Source of the DNA: Pelagimonas varians
GTDB taxonomy: Bacteria > Pseudomonadota > Alphaproteobacteria > Rhodobacterales > Rhodobacteraceae
DNA: 64,000 bases
Assembly (NCBI RefSeq): GCF_003208435.1
Contig: NZ_QKMF01000003.1
Coordinates: forward strand, 1-64,000
Direction: 5' to 3'
Below are positions 34,720 to 43,817 of this stretch, piece after piece. Numbering within the stretch: the first letter of the stretch is position 1; each line of letters starts with the position of its first letter. Made by a program: the position numbers and the translations under genes. Under the pieces are notes generated by a model. It saw only the letters and a list, made by a program, of their open reading frames with translations, made no database searches and was not told the DNA's origin.

Positions 34720-35373
34720 ATGACAGACTTTACAGCCCGCCGTCGTATGATGGTTGATACCCAAGTGCGTCCCTCTGATGTCACCGAGTTTCCCATTATT
34801 GAATCCATGCTTAATGTTCCGCGTGAGGTCTTTGTGCCGGGCGAAAAGGTAGAAGCCGCCTACGCCAGCGAGCATGTCGAACTATGGCCCGGTCGCACGT
34901 TGCTGGATGCCCGCGTTTTTGCCAAAATGCTGGAGGTGCTGGATCTGACAAACCATGATCTGGTTCTCGATATCGGCGCTGGTTTGGGCTATTCCTCCGC
35001 AGTGATTGCGCGCATCGCCGAAGCCGTCGTTGCCGTCGAGGATAACGAAGACCAGATCGCAGAAGCACAAGCCCTGTTAACTGAAAACCACGCTGATAAC
35101 GTCGTTCTGCATGGCGGAAGTTTGACCGAAGGCGCAAGTGCCCATGGCCCCTATGACGCGATCATCGTTGAAGGCGGGGTAGAGGTTTTGCCAGAGGCAA
35201 TTACGGACCAGCTCAAAGAGGGTGGCCGTATCGTATGTATCTTTATTGAAAATGCCCTTGGAATCGTTAAAGTCGGCCGCAAGTTGGACGGTGATATCGC
35301 TTGGCGTCATGCTTTCAACGGCACCGCGCCAGTGTTGCAAGGGTTTGAAAAGGCATCGGAATTCGCTCTATAG
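34720..35373 (+). CDS. pcm: Protein-L-isoaspartate O-methyltransferase family protein
   Basis: This 217-residue SAM-dependent methyltransferase belongs to the family that repairs damaged Asp/Asn residues in proteins. The SAM-binding motif VLDIGAGLGYSSAV is near residue 88, and a second block PYDAIIVEGGVEVLPEAI near 145. The N-terminus MTDFTARRRMMVDTQVRPSD is like that of alphaproteobacterial members that lie before tolC. It is the first core gene after the tRNA and is followed 25 bases later by the tolC-like gene. That order is conserved in the group. Whether it still acts on isoaspartate is not shown. Confidence 0.88.
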   Translation: MTDFTARRRMMVDTQVRPSDVTEFPIIESMLNVPREVFVPGEKVEAAYASEHVELWPGRTLLDARVFAKMLEVLDLTNHDLVLDIGAGLGYSSAVIARIAEAVVAVEDNEDQIAEAQALLTENHADNVVLHGGSLTEGASAHGPYDAIIVEGGVEVLPEAITDQLKEGGRIVCIFIENALGIVKVGRKLDGDIAWRHAFNGTAPVLQGFEKASEFAL

Positions 35374-35398
35374 CGAAGGCGGTGCCAACGGGGGCTGT

Positions 35399-36826
35399 AT
35401 GGCATTTGGATTTCGTCGGTTTTTGGTAGCAAGTTCGGCTGCTGTGGTGCTTTCTGCATCCTCGGCCGCGCCTGCGTGGGCGGATACTTTGGCGGATGCG
35501 CTGATTGGTGCCTATACGACCAGCGGTCTTATGGATCAAAATCGGGCGCTGTTGCGTGCCGCTGACGAAGATGTCGCGCAGGCTGTGTCAGCGCTTCGCC
35601 CCGTGATTTCCTGGGCAGGTGAAGTGACCCGCGACTTTGGATCATCCAGAGCCTACAGCGCCAGCTTCGGGCAGTATGTTACTTCGGGATATGGCACCAA
35701 TACTACAGGTCTGAACCTGATCGGGGAGCTGACCCTATATGATGGCGGTTCGAACCGTTTAAGGATCGAAGCTGCCAAGGAAACGGTGCTCGCAACCCGA
35801 TCCACATTATTGTCGATTGAGCAACAGGTTCTGCTGCGGGGGGTGTCCGCCTTCATGGAAGTGCGGCGCGCGATGGAAAACGTCGAGCTGTCCCTCAATA
35901 ACATTCGGGTTCTCAAGCAAGAAGTGCGCGCTGCACGCGATCGTTTCGAAGTTGGCGAAGTGACCCGAACCGATGTTGCGCTTGCGGAAGCCCGGCTTGC
36001 TGCGGCTGTTTCGACACAGGCCGCGGCTCAGGGCCAGTTGGTAAGTGCGAAAGAAGAATACACCGCAGCAGTTGGCAAGCGGCCGGGTAATCTGATTGCC
36101 CCAACAACTTTGCCCCGATTGCCTGGTAGCGTTGATACGGGCAAGGCTATCGCCGTTCGTGGGCACCCTGACCTGGTCGCCGTACAGCATCTAGTATCTG
36201 CCAACGAAATTGCGATCAAAATCGCGGATGCGTCGATGCGGCCTACGGTCTCCTTGGTCGGGCGCATCGGGGCGACTGAAAATTTCGAAAATGAAGCGTT
36301 TACACGCGGTGGGTCTCTGGGTTTGAACGCTGGCGGGCCGATCTACAGTGGTGGTAAATTGCGGTCGTTGGTGCGTCAAGCGCGGGCCAACCGCGACGCG
36401 ACCCGTGGACAGCTTCATACAGTTCGCAATTCGGTTCAGCAGAATGTCGGTGTGGCCTTTGTTCAGCTTGATGTTGCGCGGGCCAGTAAAGAATCGTTTA
36501 GATCGCAAGTGCGAGCCGCGACAGTTGCTTTTAACGGTGTACGGGAAGAAGCGAAATTGGGCGCACGTACGACACTTGACGTTCTCGACGCAGAACAAGA
36601 GCTGTTGGATGCCCGGGCCAATCTAATTTCGGCCCAAGTGGATGAAACGATTGCGGCCTATGCCATCTTGTCCTCTGTGGGGCAGTTGACCGCCAGTTCG
36701 TTGCAGCTGAATGTGCCGCAATATGATCCATCCCAGTACTATAACTTGGTTAAAGGCGCTCCTTCTGCGGTGTCACAGCAAGGGCGCGACTTGGATCGTG
36801 TCTTGCGTGCCCTTGGAAAAGAGTAA
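35399..36826 (+). CDS. tolC: TolC-family outer membrane protein
   Basis: The product has 475 residues. It has a signal peptide (FRRFLVASSAAVVLSASSAA, cut near AWA) and two long helical hairpin repeats typical of TolC: LADALIGAYTTSGLMDQNRA at the start of the first and DVARASKESFRSQVRAATVA in the second. ARTTLDVLDAEQELLDARAN is the classic family block. The protein would form a trimeric channel across the outer membrane and periplasm for export by efflux or type I systems. The start at 35399 is chosen to give a signal peptide; the frame opens earlier inside pcm. Confidence 0.92.
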   Translation: MAFGFRRFLVASSAAVVLSASSAAPAWADTLADALIGAYTTSGLMDQNRALLRAADEDVAQAVSALRPVISWAGEVTRDFGSSRAYSASFGQYVTSGYGTNTTGLNLIGELTLYDGGSNRLRIEAAKETVLATRSTLLSIEQQVLLRGVSAFMEVRRAMENVELSLNNIRVLKQEVRAARDRFEVGEVTRTDVALAEARLAAAVSTQAAAQGQLVSAKEEYTAAVGKRPGNLIAPTTLPRLPGSVDTGKAIAVRGHPDLVAVQHLVSANEIAIKIADASMRPTVSLVGRIGATENFENEAFTRGGSLGLNAGGPIYSGGKLRSLVRQARANRDATRGQLHTVRNSVQQNVGVAFVQLDVARASKESFRSQVRAATVAFNGVREEAKLGARTTLDVLDAEQELLDARANLISAQVDETIAAYAILSSVGQLTASSLQLNVPQYDPSQYYNLVKGAPSAVSQQGRDLDRVLRALGKE

Positions 36827-36896
36827 CTTTTTCAACATCTGTTGTCTGAAACGCGACGGGCAGGTACACTTTGCCTGAGGCAAGAGTGGTAAAAAA

Positions 36897-38000
36897 ATGT
36901 CCGATCCTGTGACCAATGTGGAAATTGAGGACGTTCTGTCCTCCATTCGTCGTCTTGTTTCGGACGACATACGGGTTGTCAAACCCAAGCCAGAGGCCGT
37001 GAAACACTCCGATAGGCTGGTTTTGACGCCCGCCCTTCGGGTCAGTGAAAAAGTTCCTGACGTCGGCGAATCAGTCAAGGCTCCTGTTGTGCTGACCGAG
37101 GTGGCCTTTCCCGTCGAGGATGTTCTTGTCGAAGAAACCGCTGAAGAAATTTCGGAAAACTTGACTGATATTGCGCCTGTGGAGAGCGCAGATTTGCCGA
37201 AGACAGTCGATGCACCTGCCTCTGAGGCACATGATGGCACGCTGGAGCAAAGTGACTTTGTAGCCGGAGCGTTGGACGATTTTGTCGAACAGGAAGTTGA
37301 ACGCGCTTTGTCAGCGACCGATTTGGAAGTCGAAGTCGAAGCGGGCGAGCCGGACGTCGTTCGCGAAGAACTGGTTTTGCAATCTCTTGTGGCAGATCTT
37401 GCGCAGTCGGAGAGCGCGCCGGTCGTCGAAGAGCCGACAGCAGACATGCCAGAACCGGAGGCTGACTGGTCGAACCTAGACCTAGAGGCATTGGACACCC
37501 TTGCTGGTGACGTGTCTACTCGTCGTCCTGCGGTGTCGGATGGGGAAAGTCTGGCAGATAAAATTGCCGCTTTGGAAGAGATGGTGGGACGCAGTCAAGC
37601 CGCTGAGCTTGAGCAGGAGCAGCCTATGATCGAAGCGCCGGTTTTCCATCGGTCATCGGATGTGATGGACTGGCAGGATCATTTGCCAGAGGCCGAGGAA
37701 CCGGCACAGAACGAACAAGAGGAAGCCGTCTTTGCGGCCGATCCGGTGCAGGATGAAATTCAACCTGAAGGTGATCGGTTGAATCCGGACCAAGGACAAG
37801 CCACGGACGCGGCCCCAGATGCTGCCCAAGAATCTGCCCAAGAATCTGCTATGATAGACGAGGACGCTCTGCGCGCTCTGGTGTCTGACATGGTTCGCCA
37901 AGAGCTTCAGGGGGCCCTAGGTGAGCGGATTACGCGAAATGTTCGCAAGCTGGTGCGCCGCGAAATCCACCGGGTCTTGATGAGCCAAGATTTTGATTAG
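36897..38000 (+). CDS. PopZ-like polar organising protein (DUF2497 type)
   Basis: This 367-residue acidic protein has low complexity in the middle and is rich in Glu, Ala, Val and Pro. The N-terminal IEDVLSSIRRLVSDD matches the style of the PopZ N-terminal helix. The last 45 residues (DALRALVSDMVRQELQGALG, then RITRNVRKLVRREIH) resemble the C-terminal oligomerisation helices. In many alphaproteobacteria the order is pcm-tolC-popZ-valS, and this gene sits in the popZ place. PopZ gathers chromosome-anchoring factors at the cell pole. The call rests on both ends and on position; the long acidic middle is usual for the family. Confidence 0.65.
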   Translation: MSDPVTNVEIEDVLSSIRRLVSDDIRVVKPKPEAVKHSDRLVLTPALRVSEKVPDVGESVKAPVVLTEVAFPVEDVLVEETAEEISENLTDIAPVESADLPKTVDAPASEAHDGTLEQSDFVAGALDDFVEQEVERALSATDLEVEVEAGEPDVVREELVLQSLVADLAQSESAPVVEEPTADMPEPEADWSNLDLEALDTLAGDVSTRRPAVSDGESLADKIAALEEMVGRSQAAELEQEQPMIEAPVFHRSSDVMDWQDHLPEAEEPAQNEQEEAVFAADPVQDEIQPEGDRLNPDQGQATDAAPDAAQESAQESAMIDEDALRALVSDMVRQELQGALGERITRNVRKLVRREIHRVLMSQDFD

Positions 38001-38041
38001 GCTCGAATAAGAAGCGACAGAAATTCTCAATTAGACAATAA

Positions 38042-38073
38042 AAAACGCGCTCCAGAAAGGGGCGCGTTTTTTT
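38042..38073. terminator. Bidirectional intrinsic terminator
   Basis: AACGCGCTCC and GGGGCGCGTT pair (one G-T pair) around AGAAA. A runs flank the left and T runs the right, so it can stop both the popZ-like gene from the left and the DUF6280 gene from the right. Confidence 0.88.
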
Positions 38074-38094
38074 CACGTCTGCAGGCGAGTTTGC

Positions 38095-38415
38095 CTATGC
38101 AGCTTCGGCCTGTTGCGCCGCATTGCGACGTTCGCTCTCTTCGCGCGAAAGCGCAACCGAGGTGCGGACACCCTTGGACACAAAATCCATCAAACCAGAT
38201 ACAACGCGCTCGTTCGGATCAATACCGGCGCAGGACAACACTTCGCGGCCATCGCGCGAACGTGCCCAACGGGCGATTTGTTCCGGACCATTGCCGTACT
38301 TCTTGTCGTCTGCGATTGCGTCGTCCAGGGCAGCAAGCACCACTGCTGCGAACAGCTTGCGAGCGCGGTTTCCCTGCTCTGCATTATACGCGGTGCCGTC
38401 AACGAAATCTCTCAT
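38095..38415 (-). CDS. DUF6280 family protein
   Basis: The product has 106 residues, is soluble and mostly helical. It has the conserved opening [20 protein letters not shown] and the block [20 protein letters not shown]. This small family is common in roseobacters and often found beside efp; its function is unknown. It is transcribed away from efp and ends at the shared terminator. Confidence 0.8.
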   Translation of the reverse strand: MRDFVDGTAYNAEQGNRARKLFAAVVLAALDDAIADDKKYGNGPEQIARWARSRDGREVLSCAGIDPNERVVSGLMDFVSKGVRTSVALSREESERRNAAQQAEAA

Positions 38416-38631
38416 GTATCGACCTATGATTATTGCTCTTGTCTTTTTTGGCGTGAGGGGGGTTATGACCTATTCAATCCGATTCGGATACCCCGTTATT
38501 GCATAGCACCCATGATGTTAACGCATGGCTTACAACATGCTAATACGACATATCGTTGTCTTGCTTTGGAGCTACCTCCCAGATATAGGAGGCGTCAACT
38601 TTCCTTCAACCTTTTGTCAAGGTTTTGTCAC

Positions 38632-39195
38632 ATGCCAAAGATTAACGGTAACGAGATCCGTCCAGGAAACGTGCTTGAGCACAATGGTGGCCTTTGGGCT
38701 GCGGTAAAGGTCGATCACGTTAAGCCCGGCAAGGGTGGTGCATTTGCACAGGTCGAACTGCGCAACCTGCGCAACGGATCAAAATTGAACGAACGCTTTC
38801 GCAGTGCCGACAAGGTCGAGAAGGTACGTCTTGAACAAAAAGACATGCAATTCTTGTACGAAGACGACGGTCAATTGATCTTTATGGATACGGAAACCTA
38901 TGACCAAGTCCAGATCGCAGCGGCGATTTTGGGCGAACGCCGCCCGTTTGTCCAAGATGGTATGACCATCGTAGTGGAATTCCACGAGGATGAAGCGCTG
39001 AGCGCGACGGTTCCTCAAAAAGTCACCTGCGTGATCGAAGAGACCGAGCCAGTGGTCAAAGGCCAGACAGCTGCCAACAGCTTCAAGCCAGCGGTTCTGG
39101 AGAATGGTGTACGCATTTCGGTTCCTCCGTTTGTGGGGCAGGGCGAAGCAATTGTCGTGAACACCGAAACCATGTCTTATTCCGAGCGCGCCTAA
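38632..39195 (+). CDS. efp: Elongation factor P
   Basis: This 187-residue protein is exactly the usual length of EF-P, which binds between the P and E sites of the ribosome and relieves stalling at proline runs. The tip loop VKPGKGGAF carries Lys34, the residue that is modified in many bacteria. The C-terminal OB domain ends in [12 protein letters not shown]. The ATG at 38632 matches the family start ([12 protein letters not shown]); the frame stays open upstream without support. A strong terminator follows. Confidence 0.97.
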   Translation: MPKINGNEIRPGNVLEHNGGLWAAVKVDHVKPGKGGAFAQVELRNLRNGSKLNERFRSADKVEKVRLEQKDMQFLYEDDGQLIFMDTETYDQVQIAAAILGERRPFVQDGMTIVVEFHEDEALSATVPQKVTCVIEETEPVVKGQTAANSFKPAVLENGVRISVPPFVGQGEAIVVNTETMSYSERA

Positions 39196-39248
39196 CCCAG
39201 GGGCCCGCGCGCATATCCCCTGAAACTTCGGGGGTGTGGAACTAAAAC

Positions 39249-39283
39249 AAAAGCCTCCGGCGCAAGCTTAGGAGGCTTTTTTT
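39249..39283 (+). terminator. Intrinsic terminator after efp
   Basis: AAGCCTCC (39251-39258) pairs with GGAGGCTT (39271-39278) around a 12-base loop, followed by a run of T to 39283. The start codon of the next gene lies directly at the end of this T run. Confidence 0.9.
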
Positions 39284-39284
39284 G

Positions 39285-39752
39285 ATGCTTGTTTATAATC
39301 CTAATCTAACAGAAATCCTGCCGCTCTTTCGCGGGCTGCACAATTTTCACGTGTGTTTGTCACCGCATGTCTATCACGCCGAGGGCACCGACGCAGAGTT
39401 GCTGTTGCATCTGCAAGAGTTGCGCGACGAAGGCGCAGTGATCTACGCGATCGATGCAGGTTGGGGGTTGGTGGCCTATCTGCTGGCATATGCCGAAGAA
39501 ACCTCGGGCGATGCATTCAGGCGCGCGGCAAGCCGGATGACAATCGACCATCTCTATATTGCGCCGACCCACCGTGGCAGGGGGCTTGGTCATCAGTTGA
39601 TCGCGGCGCTGGAAGCAGACATGCGGGCCAAGGGGGGGAGCCATTGGCGTGTTGGACAGGATGCCACAAACGTATCGGCGACCGAGTTTTACGTGGCCGT
39701 TGGTGCGCGGCGACGGGTTCTTTTTCTGGAAAAGCGGCTTTATCCGTCGTAG
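39285..39752 (+). CDS. GNAT-family N-acetyltransferase
   Basis: This 155-residue acyltransferase would move an acetyl group from acetyl-CoA to an amine. The CoA-binding motif A is seen in DHLYIAPTHRGRGLGHQLI near residue 90, and ATEFYVAVGA is the usual late helix. The N-terminus LPLFRGLHNFHVCLSPHVYH is also family-like, so the start must be near 39285. That places the ATG right behind the efp terminator with no visible ribosome binding site. It overlaps the end of ygfZ (convergent) by 13 bases. The substrate is unknown. Confidence 0.83.
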   Translation: MLVYNPNLTEILPLFRGLHNFHVCLSPHVYHAEGTDAELLLHLQELRDEGAVIYAIDAGWGLVAYLLAYAEETSGDAFRRAASRMTIDHLYIAPTHRGRGLGHQLIAALEADMRAKGGSHWRVGQDATNVSATEFYVAVGARRRVLFLEKRLYPS

Positions 39753-40477
39753 GTGACGGTGGCATCCCCTGCCGTCATTGCGCCCTTGGCGCGGTCAAAG
39801 CGCAGGTAGGCAATGCCTTGACCATTCGCTTGGGTAAACAACGTGCCAGCAACCTTGTCGCCAGCCTTGATTTCGGTCCCGACGGGGGCCGCGCCCGCAA
39901 CAGTGACCTGTGCCAGCCCTTTGCGTAGCTCTGTCTTGTGTTTCATACGTGCGGTGACTTCTTGACCAACATAGCAGCCCTTTTTGAAGTCAACGCCGTG
40001 AATTCGTTCCAGTCCGGCCTCAAGAATAAAGGTATCACTTGTCAGTTCGATCCCGCCTTCGGGAATGCAGGCCGCAACGCGCAGCGCGTCCCAATCTGCG
40101 TCATGACCGGTTTGGCCGCTATAGCCGCGCCATCCCAGGCTGTCGTGTCGCGGATCCACAAAGGCCCCGTCCGGCACCGCACCAATCCCGCGTGCCACGG
40201 TCAGATCTGTGGCTTCGATCACAACGTCCGACCGCAGTTTGTACATGCCCAAAACCTGCGCCAACCCGGGGGCCATTTCGGCGGAGACATCCAGCAAAAC
40301 AGAAGATCCGTCCGGCACCATAAAGAAGTCGAACCGGAACTTCCCCTGCGCCGTAAGCAGCGCGGTGTAAACGATCCCGTCTTTCAGGCCTGCCACGTCA
40401 TTGGTGACCAACCCTTGCAGAAAATGTTCGACGTCGCTGCCGCTCAGGCGCAGGACTTTGCGTGTCTCATCTGTCAT
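39740..40477 (-). CDS. ygfZ: YgfZ/GcvT-like folate-binding protein
   Basis: This 245-residue protein belongs to the YgfZ family, which helps assembly or repair of iron-sulfur enzymes in a folate-dependent way. The signature KGCYVGQEVTARMKH at about residues 165-179 holds the conserved Cys. The N-terminal VEHFLQGLVTNDV is the other family block. It is convergent with the GNAT gene and divergent from the glycosyltransferase gene. Confidence 0.9.
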   Translation of the reverse strand: MTDETRKVLRLSGSDVEHFLQGLVTNDVAGLKDGIVYTALLTAQGKFRFDFFMVPDGSSVLLDVSAEMAPGLAQVLGMYKLRSDVVIEATDLTVARGIGAVPDGAFVDPRHDSLGWRGYSGQTGHDADWDALRVAACIPEGGIELTSDTFILEAGLERIHGVDFKKGCYVGQEVTARMKHKTELRKGLAQVTVAGAAPVGTEIKAGDKVAGTLFTQANGQGIAYLRFDRAKGAMTAGDATVTYDG

Positions 40478-40538
40478 GATCGTTTCCTTCTATCCGCTAT
40501 TGCCATATAGGCTGGGAAACCAAGGACGAACAGGCCCC

Positions 40539-41216
40539 ATGCGCGCACCTATCTCTGTAATCATTCCCACGCTGAACGCAGCGGACCGTTTACCCGAATG
40601 TTTGGCGGCCTTAGGCGAAGGGTTGGCCAGCGGCTATATCCGTGAATTGATTGTCTCGGACGGGGGCTCTACGGATGCGACCCTGACAATTGCCGAAGCC
40701 GCCGGAGCGACTGTGGTGAAGGGGCCTGCGTCGCGCGGGGGGCAGTTGCAGCGCGGGGCAAACAAGGCGCAGGGCGATTGGCTACTGTTTTTACACGCCG
40801 ATACGGTCTTGCAAGAGGGATGGACAGCCGCAGTAAACAAGGCAATGGGCGCGCAGGGCGCTTACTATTTCTTGTTGCGTTTTGATACAGCGGGGATTGC
40901 CCCCCGGCTTGTCGCAGGCTGGGCCAATGTGCGGTCCCGACTGTTTGGGTTGCCCTATGGGGATCAAGGGCTTTTGGTGGATCGCGTCACCTATGACACG
41001 GCCCAAGGGTTTTCGGATATTCCGTTGATGGAGGATGTTGCCTTGGCACGAGCCTTGCGGGGCAAGCTTTCCCCTTTGGCGGCAAATGCGTTGACCTCCG
41101 CCGAAAAATATCAGCGCCAAGGCTGGGCGCGGCGCGGCGGCCGCAACCTTTGGACATTGGTGCGTTACTGGGGCGGCGTAGCCCCAGAAACATTGGCCAA
41201 AGCCTATCGGCGTTAG
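40539..41216 (+). CDS. Family 2 glycosyltransferase (TIGR04283-like)
   Basis: The product has 225 residues. The GT-A fold begins ISVIIPTLNAADRLPECLAA. It has the metal/nucleotide motifs LIVSDGGSTDATL and GDWLLFLHADT (DxD-like HAD). The pattern RGGQLQRGANKAQGD is close to the TIGR04283 group, some members of which are annotated in arsenosugar biosynthesis. No partner gene from that pathway is seen here, so the acceptor is open. The start ATG 40539 is the first residue of the fold. It ends four bases inside the convergent exporter gene. Confidence 0.82.
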   Translation: MRAPISVIIPTLNAADRLPECLAALGEGLASGYIRELIVSDGGSTDATLTIAEAAGATVVKGPASRGGQLQRGANKAQGDWLLFLHADTVLQEGWTAAVNKAMGAQGAYYFLLRFDTAGIAPRLVAGWANVRSRLFGLPYGDQGLLVDRVTYDTAQGFSDIPLMEDVALARALRGKLSPLAANALTSAEKYQRQGWARRGGRNLWTLVRYWGGVAPETLAKAYRR

Positions 41217-42967
41217 GTTGTTGAACCGCCAAATTGCAGCCGGCACAGGTCTGCGTAGACCCCGCCCTTCGCAAGCAATGCATCATGGCTGCCTTCTTGC
41301 ACGGCGCGACCTGCATCCATAACGACAATCTTATCGGCATTGCGCACTGTTGAAAGGCGGTGGGCAATTACCAATGTGGTGCGCCCCTCGGCCAGTTTGT
41401 CCAAGGCTGATTGCACCACCGCTTCTGATTGCACGTCCAAGGCGCTGGTTGCCTCGTCCAGCAATAGAATAGGCGTGTCGCGGAGCAGGGCGCGGGCAAT
41501 GGCAACGCGTTGGCGTTGGCCGCCTGACAGGTTTGATCCTCGTGGACCGACCCGCGTTTCGATGCCGTTCGCGAGTTTTGGCAAGAAGCTGGTGATATGG
41601 GCGGCCTCTAAGGCTGCTTGCAACCGTTCGTCGCTGACGTCCTGATCGAGTACGATGTTTTCGCGCAGGCTTTCATCGAACAGCATGGCTTCCTGACTGA
41701 CCACAGAAATCATTGATCGAAGGTCGTGCAGGCTCAGATCGGACGGGCTGACACCACCGATTTCTATGCGGCCGGATGACGGATCTACCAGGCGCGTCAG
41801 CAAATGGAAGACGGTAGATTTGCCTGCACCCGATGGCCCTACAAGCGCGGTTGTTTTACCTGCTTCTGCGACGAAGTTAAGCCCGCGTAGCACCTCGGTC
41901 TCTTCATAGTTCAACCGCACGTCATCCAAAGAAACGGACGGCAAGCCATCAGGGGCATCGGCTGGTTTGGGTGGATCAATTAGGTGTGACGGCGTTTCCA
42001 GCAGGTCTTTGACCCGCTCGATGCCTGCAGCGGCAATTTGCCAGGCACCGCTCACTGCTCCGAGACGGCGCAGCGGTTCAAACATCATCCCGATCGCGGT
42101 GAAAAACGTCATGAATTCACCGACTGTTTTTTTGCCTTCCAATATCTCGCCGCCCGCGAAATACAAAATTCCAAAAAACCCAAGGCCCGACATCACATCG
42201 ATCAAGGTCGGCAAGGAGGCAGATCCTGCCGCCGAGCGAACTTCGGTTCGGATACGGATCTTTTGCAGCTTTTGGTATTGTTTGGACTGGTACCGTTCCA
42301 GCTGGTTCAATTTGACCGGCATAATGCCGTGGAAAATCTCGTTTAGACGGGTGGATTGGCTTGCAGAAATTTCACGGTTTTTGCGGGCGTTGGTGCGCAC
42401 GAACTTTTGCAGATAGCTCGCTGGGCCGATCATCAGAGGAACACCGACCAAAGCAATCAGTGTCCAGCGCCAATCAGACCAAAAGGCAACTCCCAACAGC
42501 GCCACAAAAGTAACGGCATCGCGTCCAGCACCTGTTACCAAGGTGCGCCATACCTTCGCAATCGCCCCGACATCGCCCTCGACGCGCTGGATCAGGTTGC
42601 CCGGGCCGCGATCACTATGAAAATCGGCATCCAATCGCATCAAGTGATCGACCATGTCGTTTCGAATGTCGGCCATACTGCGTTGTGACGCTGAGGTCAG
42701 GATGATTTTGTGCGCCAGACTGGCAAGCCCGCGTGCGACAAAAATCCCAAGGACGGCCAATCCCACCCAAACCAGCGCATCGGCATTGGAGCCCAAGAAA
42801 ACATCGTCAAACAGCGGTTTCATCATGACGCTAAAGCTGGCGGTCATCGCGCCTTCGAACATCATGAAACCCATGGCAGCGGCAAGATACCAGACATATT
42901 TCTTGAGATAGCCAGTCCACAGCCACGTGAACAAAACCCAAGATGAGTCTTCTTTTTTGGTGCTCAT
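41213..42967 (-). CDS. ABC exporter, MsbA-like (fused membrane and ATPase domains)
   Basis: This 584-residue half-transporter would work as a dimer. It has six membrane segments in the first 310 residues, with coupling block AFWSDWRWTLIALVGVPLM. The ATPase domain then shows Walker [11 protein letters not shown], signature NLSGGQRQRVAIARALL, Walker B ILLLDEATSALD and switch His in VIAHRLSTV. The closest family is the lipid A/lipid or drug flippases. ATG at 42967 overlaps the stop of the phosphatase gene (ATGA), so the two are coupled. Confidence 0.9.
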   Translation of the reverse strand: MSTKKEDSSWVLFTWLWTGYLKKYVWYLAAAMGFMMFEGAMTASFSVMMKPLFDDVFLGSNADALVWVGLAVLGIFVARGLASLAHKIILTSASQRSMADIRNDMVDHLMRLDADFHSDRGPGNLIQRVEGDVGAIAKVWRTLVTGAGRDAVTFVALLGVAFWSDWRWTLIALVGVPLMIGPASYLQKFVRTNARKNREISASQSTRLNEIFHGIMPVKLNQLERYQSKQYQKLQKIRIRTEVRSAAGSASLPTLIDVMSGLGFFGILYFAGGEILEGKKTVGEFMTFFTAIGMMFEPLRRLGAVSGAWQIAAAGIERVKDLLETPSHLIDPPKPADAPDGLPSVSLDDVRLNYEETEVLRGLNFVAEAGKTTALVGPSGAGKSTVFHLLTRLVDPSSGRIEIGGVSPSDLSLHDLRSMISVVSQEAMLFDESLRENIVLDQDVSDERLQAALEAAHITSFLPKLANGIETRVGPRGSNLSGGQRQRVAIARALLRDTPILLLDEATSALDVQSEAVVQSALDKLAEGRTTLVIAHRLSTVRNADKIVVMDAGRAVQEGSHDALLAKGGVYADLCRLQFGGSTT

Positions 42968-43674
42968 GGAATCAGCTCTTGTGCAATGTCGATTTCGGCG
43001 CGGCGCGCGTCCCATGCACGTTGGATTGGTTTGGCGTCATACTCGTTTCTAATCCAATCCTCGAACCCGATTTCACTGACCGTTTGGCGGGCTTCAAAAA
43101 CCCGCAAGATGTAATCTTGGACCCCGGTCTTGGTGAAATCGAGGTGGACATACTTGATGCTGAGTTGCTTTTTTGCGTCTTCGATCGACGCGCCTTCGAA
43201 GATCAGCAAATAGAGCGCGGAAACAAAGCCAGCGCGATCGGCACCGGATTTGCAGTGAAACATCATCGGGCGCTGCGCGGATCTCAGGGCGTCAATCACG
43301 GCCACGATCCGGCGGCGCGGTGCCGCCTCGCGCGCCCAAAGCTTGGCGTTGACCAAAGTAAGGCCCAACTGATCGCAGCTCTCTTTTTCAAAGAGATAGT
43401 AGGAGTATTTGTCCTCGCCGCGCAGGTTGATCACGGTTCTGATGCCCATGTCGGCGTATTTTGCGAACCGGTTGTGGGTCGGTTGATTGGATCGCCATAC
43501 ATCCGGTGCGAGCGGGTAAAAATTGGTCCATAGAATCCGCAAAAAGGCATGGTCGAACAGGTGATAGTGCAGCTTGGACCAGCGTCGTTCAGACGGGGTC
43601 GAAATATCCATGCCAAAGGAGCGGCGGAGCTTGCGTTCCGCATTGTCGAGTTTCGTCCAGAGTTTCGCCAGCAT
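42964..43674 (-). CDS. Tyrosine phosphatase-like protein (CX5R)
   Basis: The product has about 236 residues. The phosphatase loop FHCKSGADRAGF (HCxxGxxR) is intact at about residues 150-160, so a Cys-based phosphatase is expected. The block PDVWRSNQPTHNRFAKYADM, then GIRTVINLRGED, is seen in bacterial members of the dual-specificity family. The start at 43674 is chosen since homologues begin near MLAKLWTKL; an open frame continues upstream. It is translationally coupled to the MsbA-like exporter, so it may act on a phosphorylated lipid or polysaccharide precursor. That link is inference from coupling only. Confidence 0.78.
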   Translation of the reverse strand: MLAKLWTKLDNAERKLRRSFGMDISTPSERRWSKLHYHLFDHAFLRILWTNFYPLAPDVWRSNQPTHNRFAKYADMGIRTVINLRGEDKYSYYLFEKESCDQLGLTLVNAKLWAREAAPRRRIVAVIDALRSAQRPMMFHCKSGADRAGFVSALYLLIFEGASIEDAKKQLSIKYVHLDFTKTGVQDYILRVFEARQTVSEIGFEDWIRNEYDAKPIQRAWDARRAEIDIAQELIP

Positions 43675-43817
43675 GCGGAGTCCTTTTGGTTCACAGCGCG
43701 GTTTAAGCCTTGCAGGGGCGACTGGCAAGCACGGGCCCCATTGACGGCGTGTAATCGGGCGGTAGTGTGCCGTCCAAACGGCCCCGCGCGATGGGGTTTT
43801 TGTCTGGAGAATATGCA

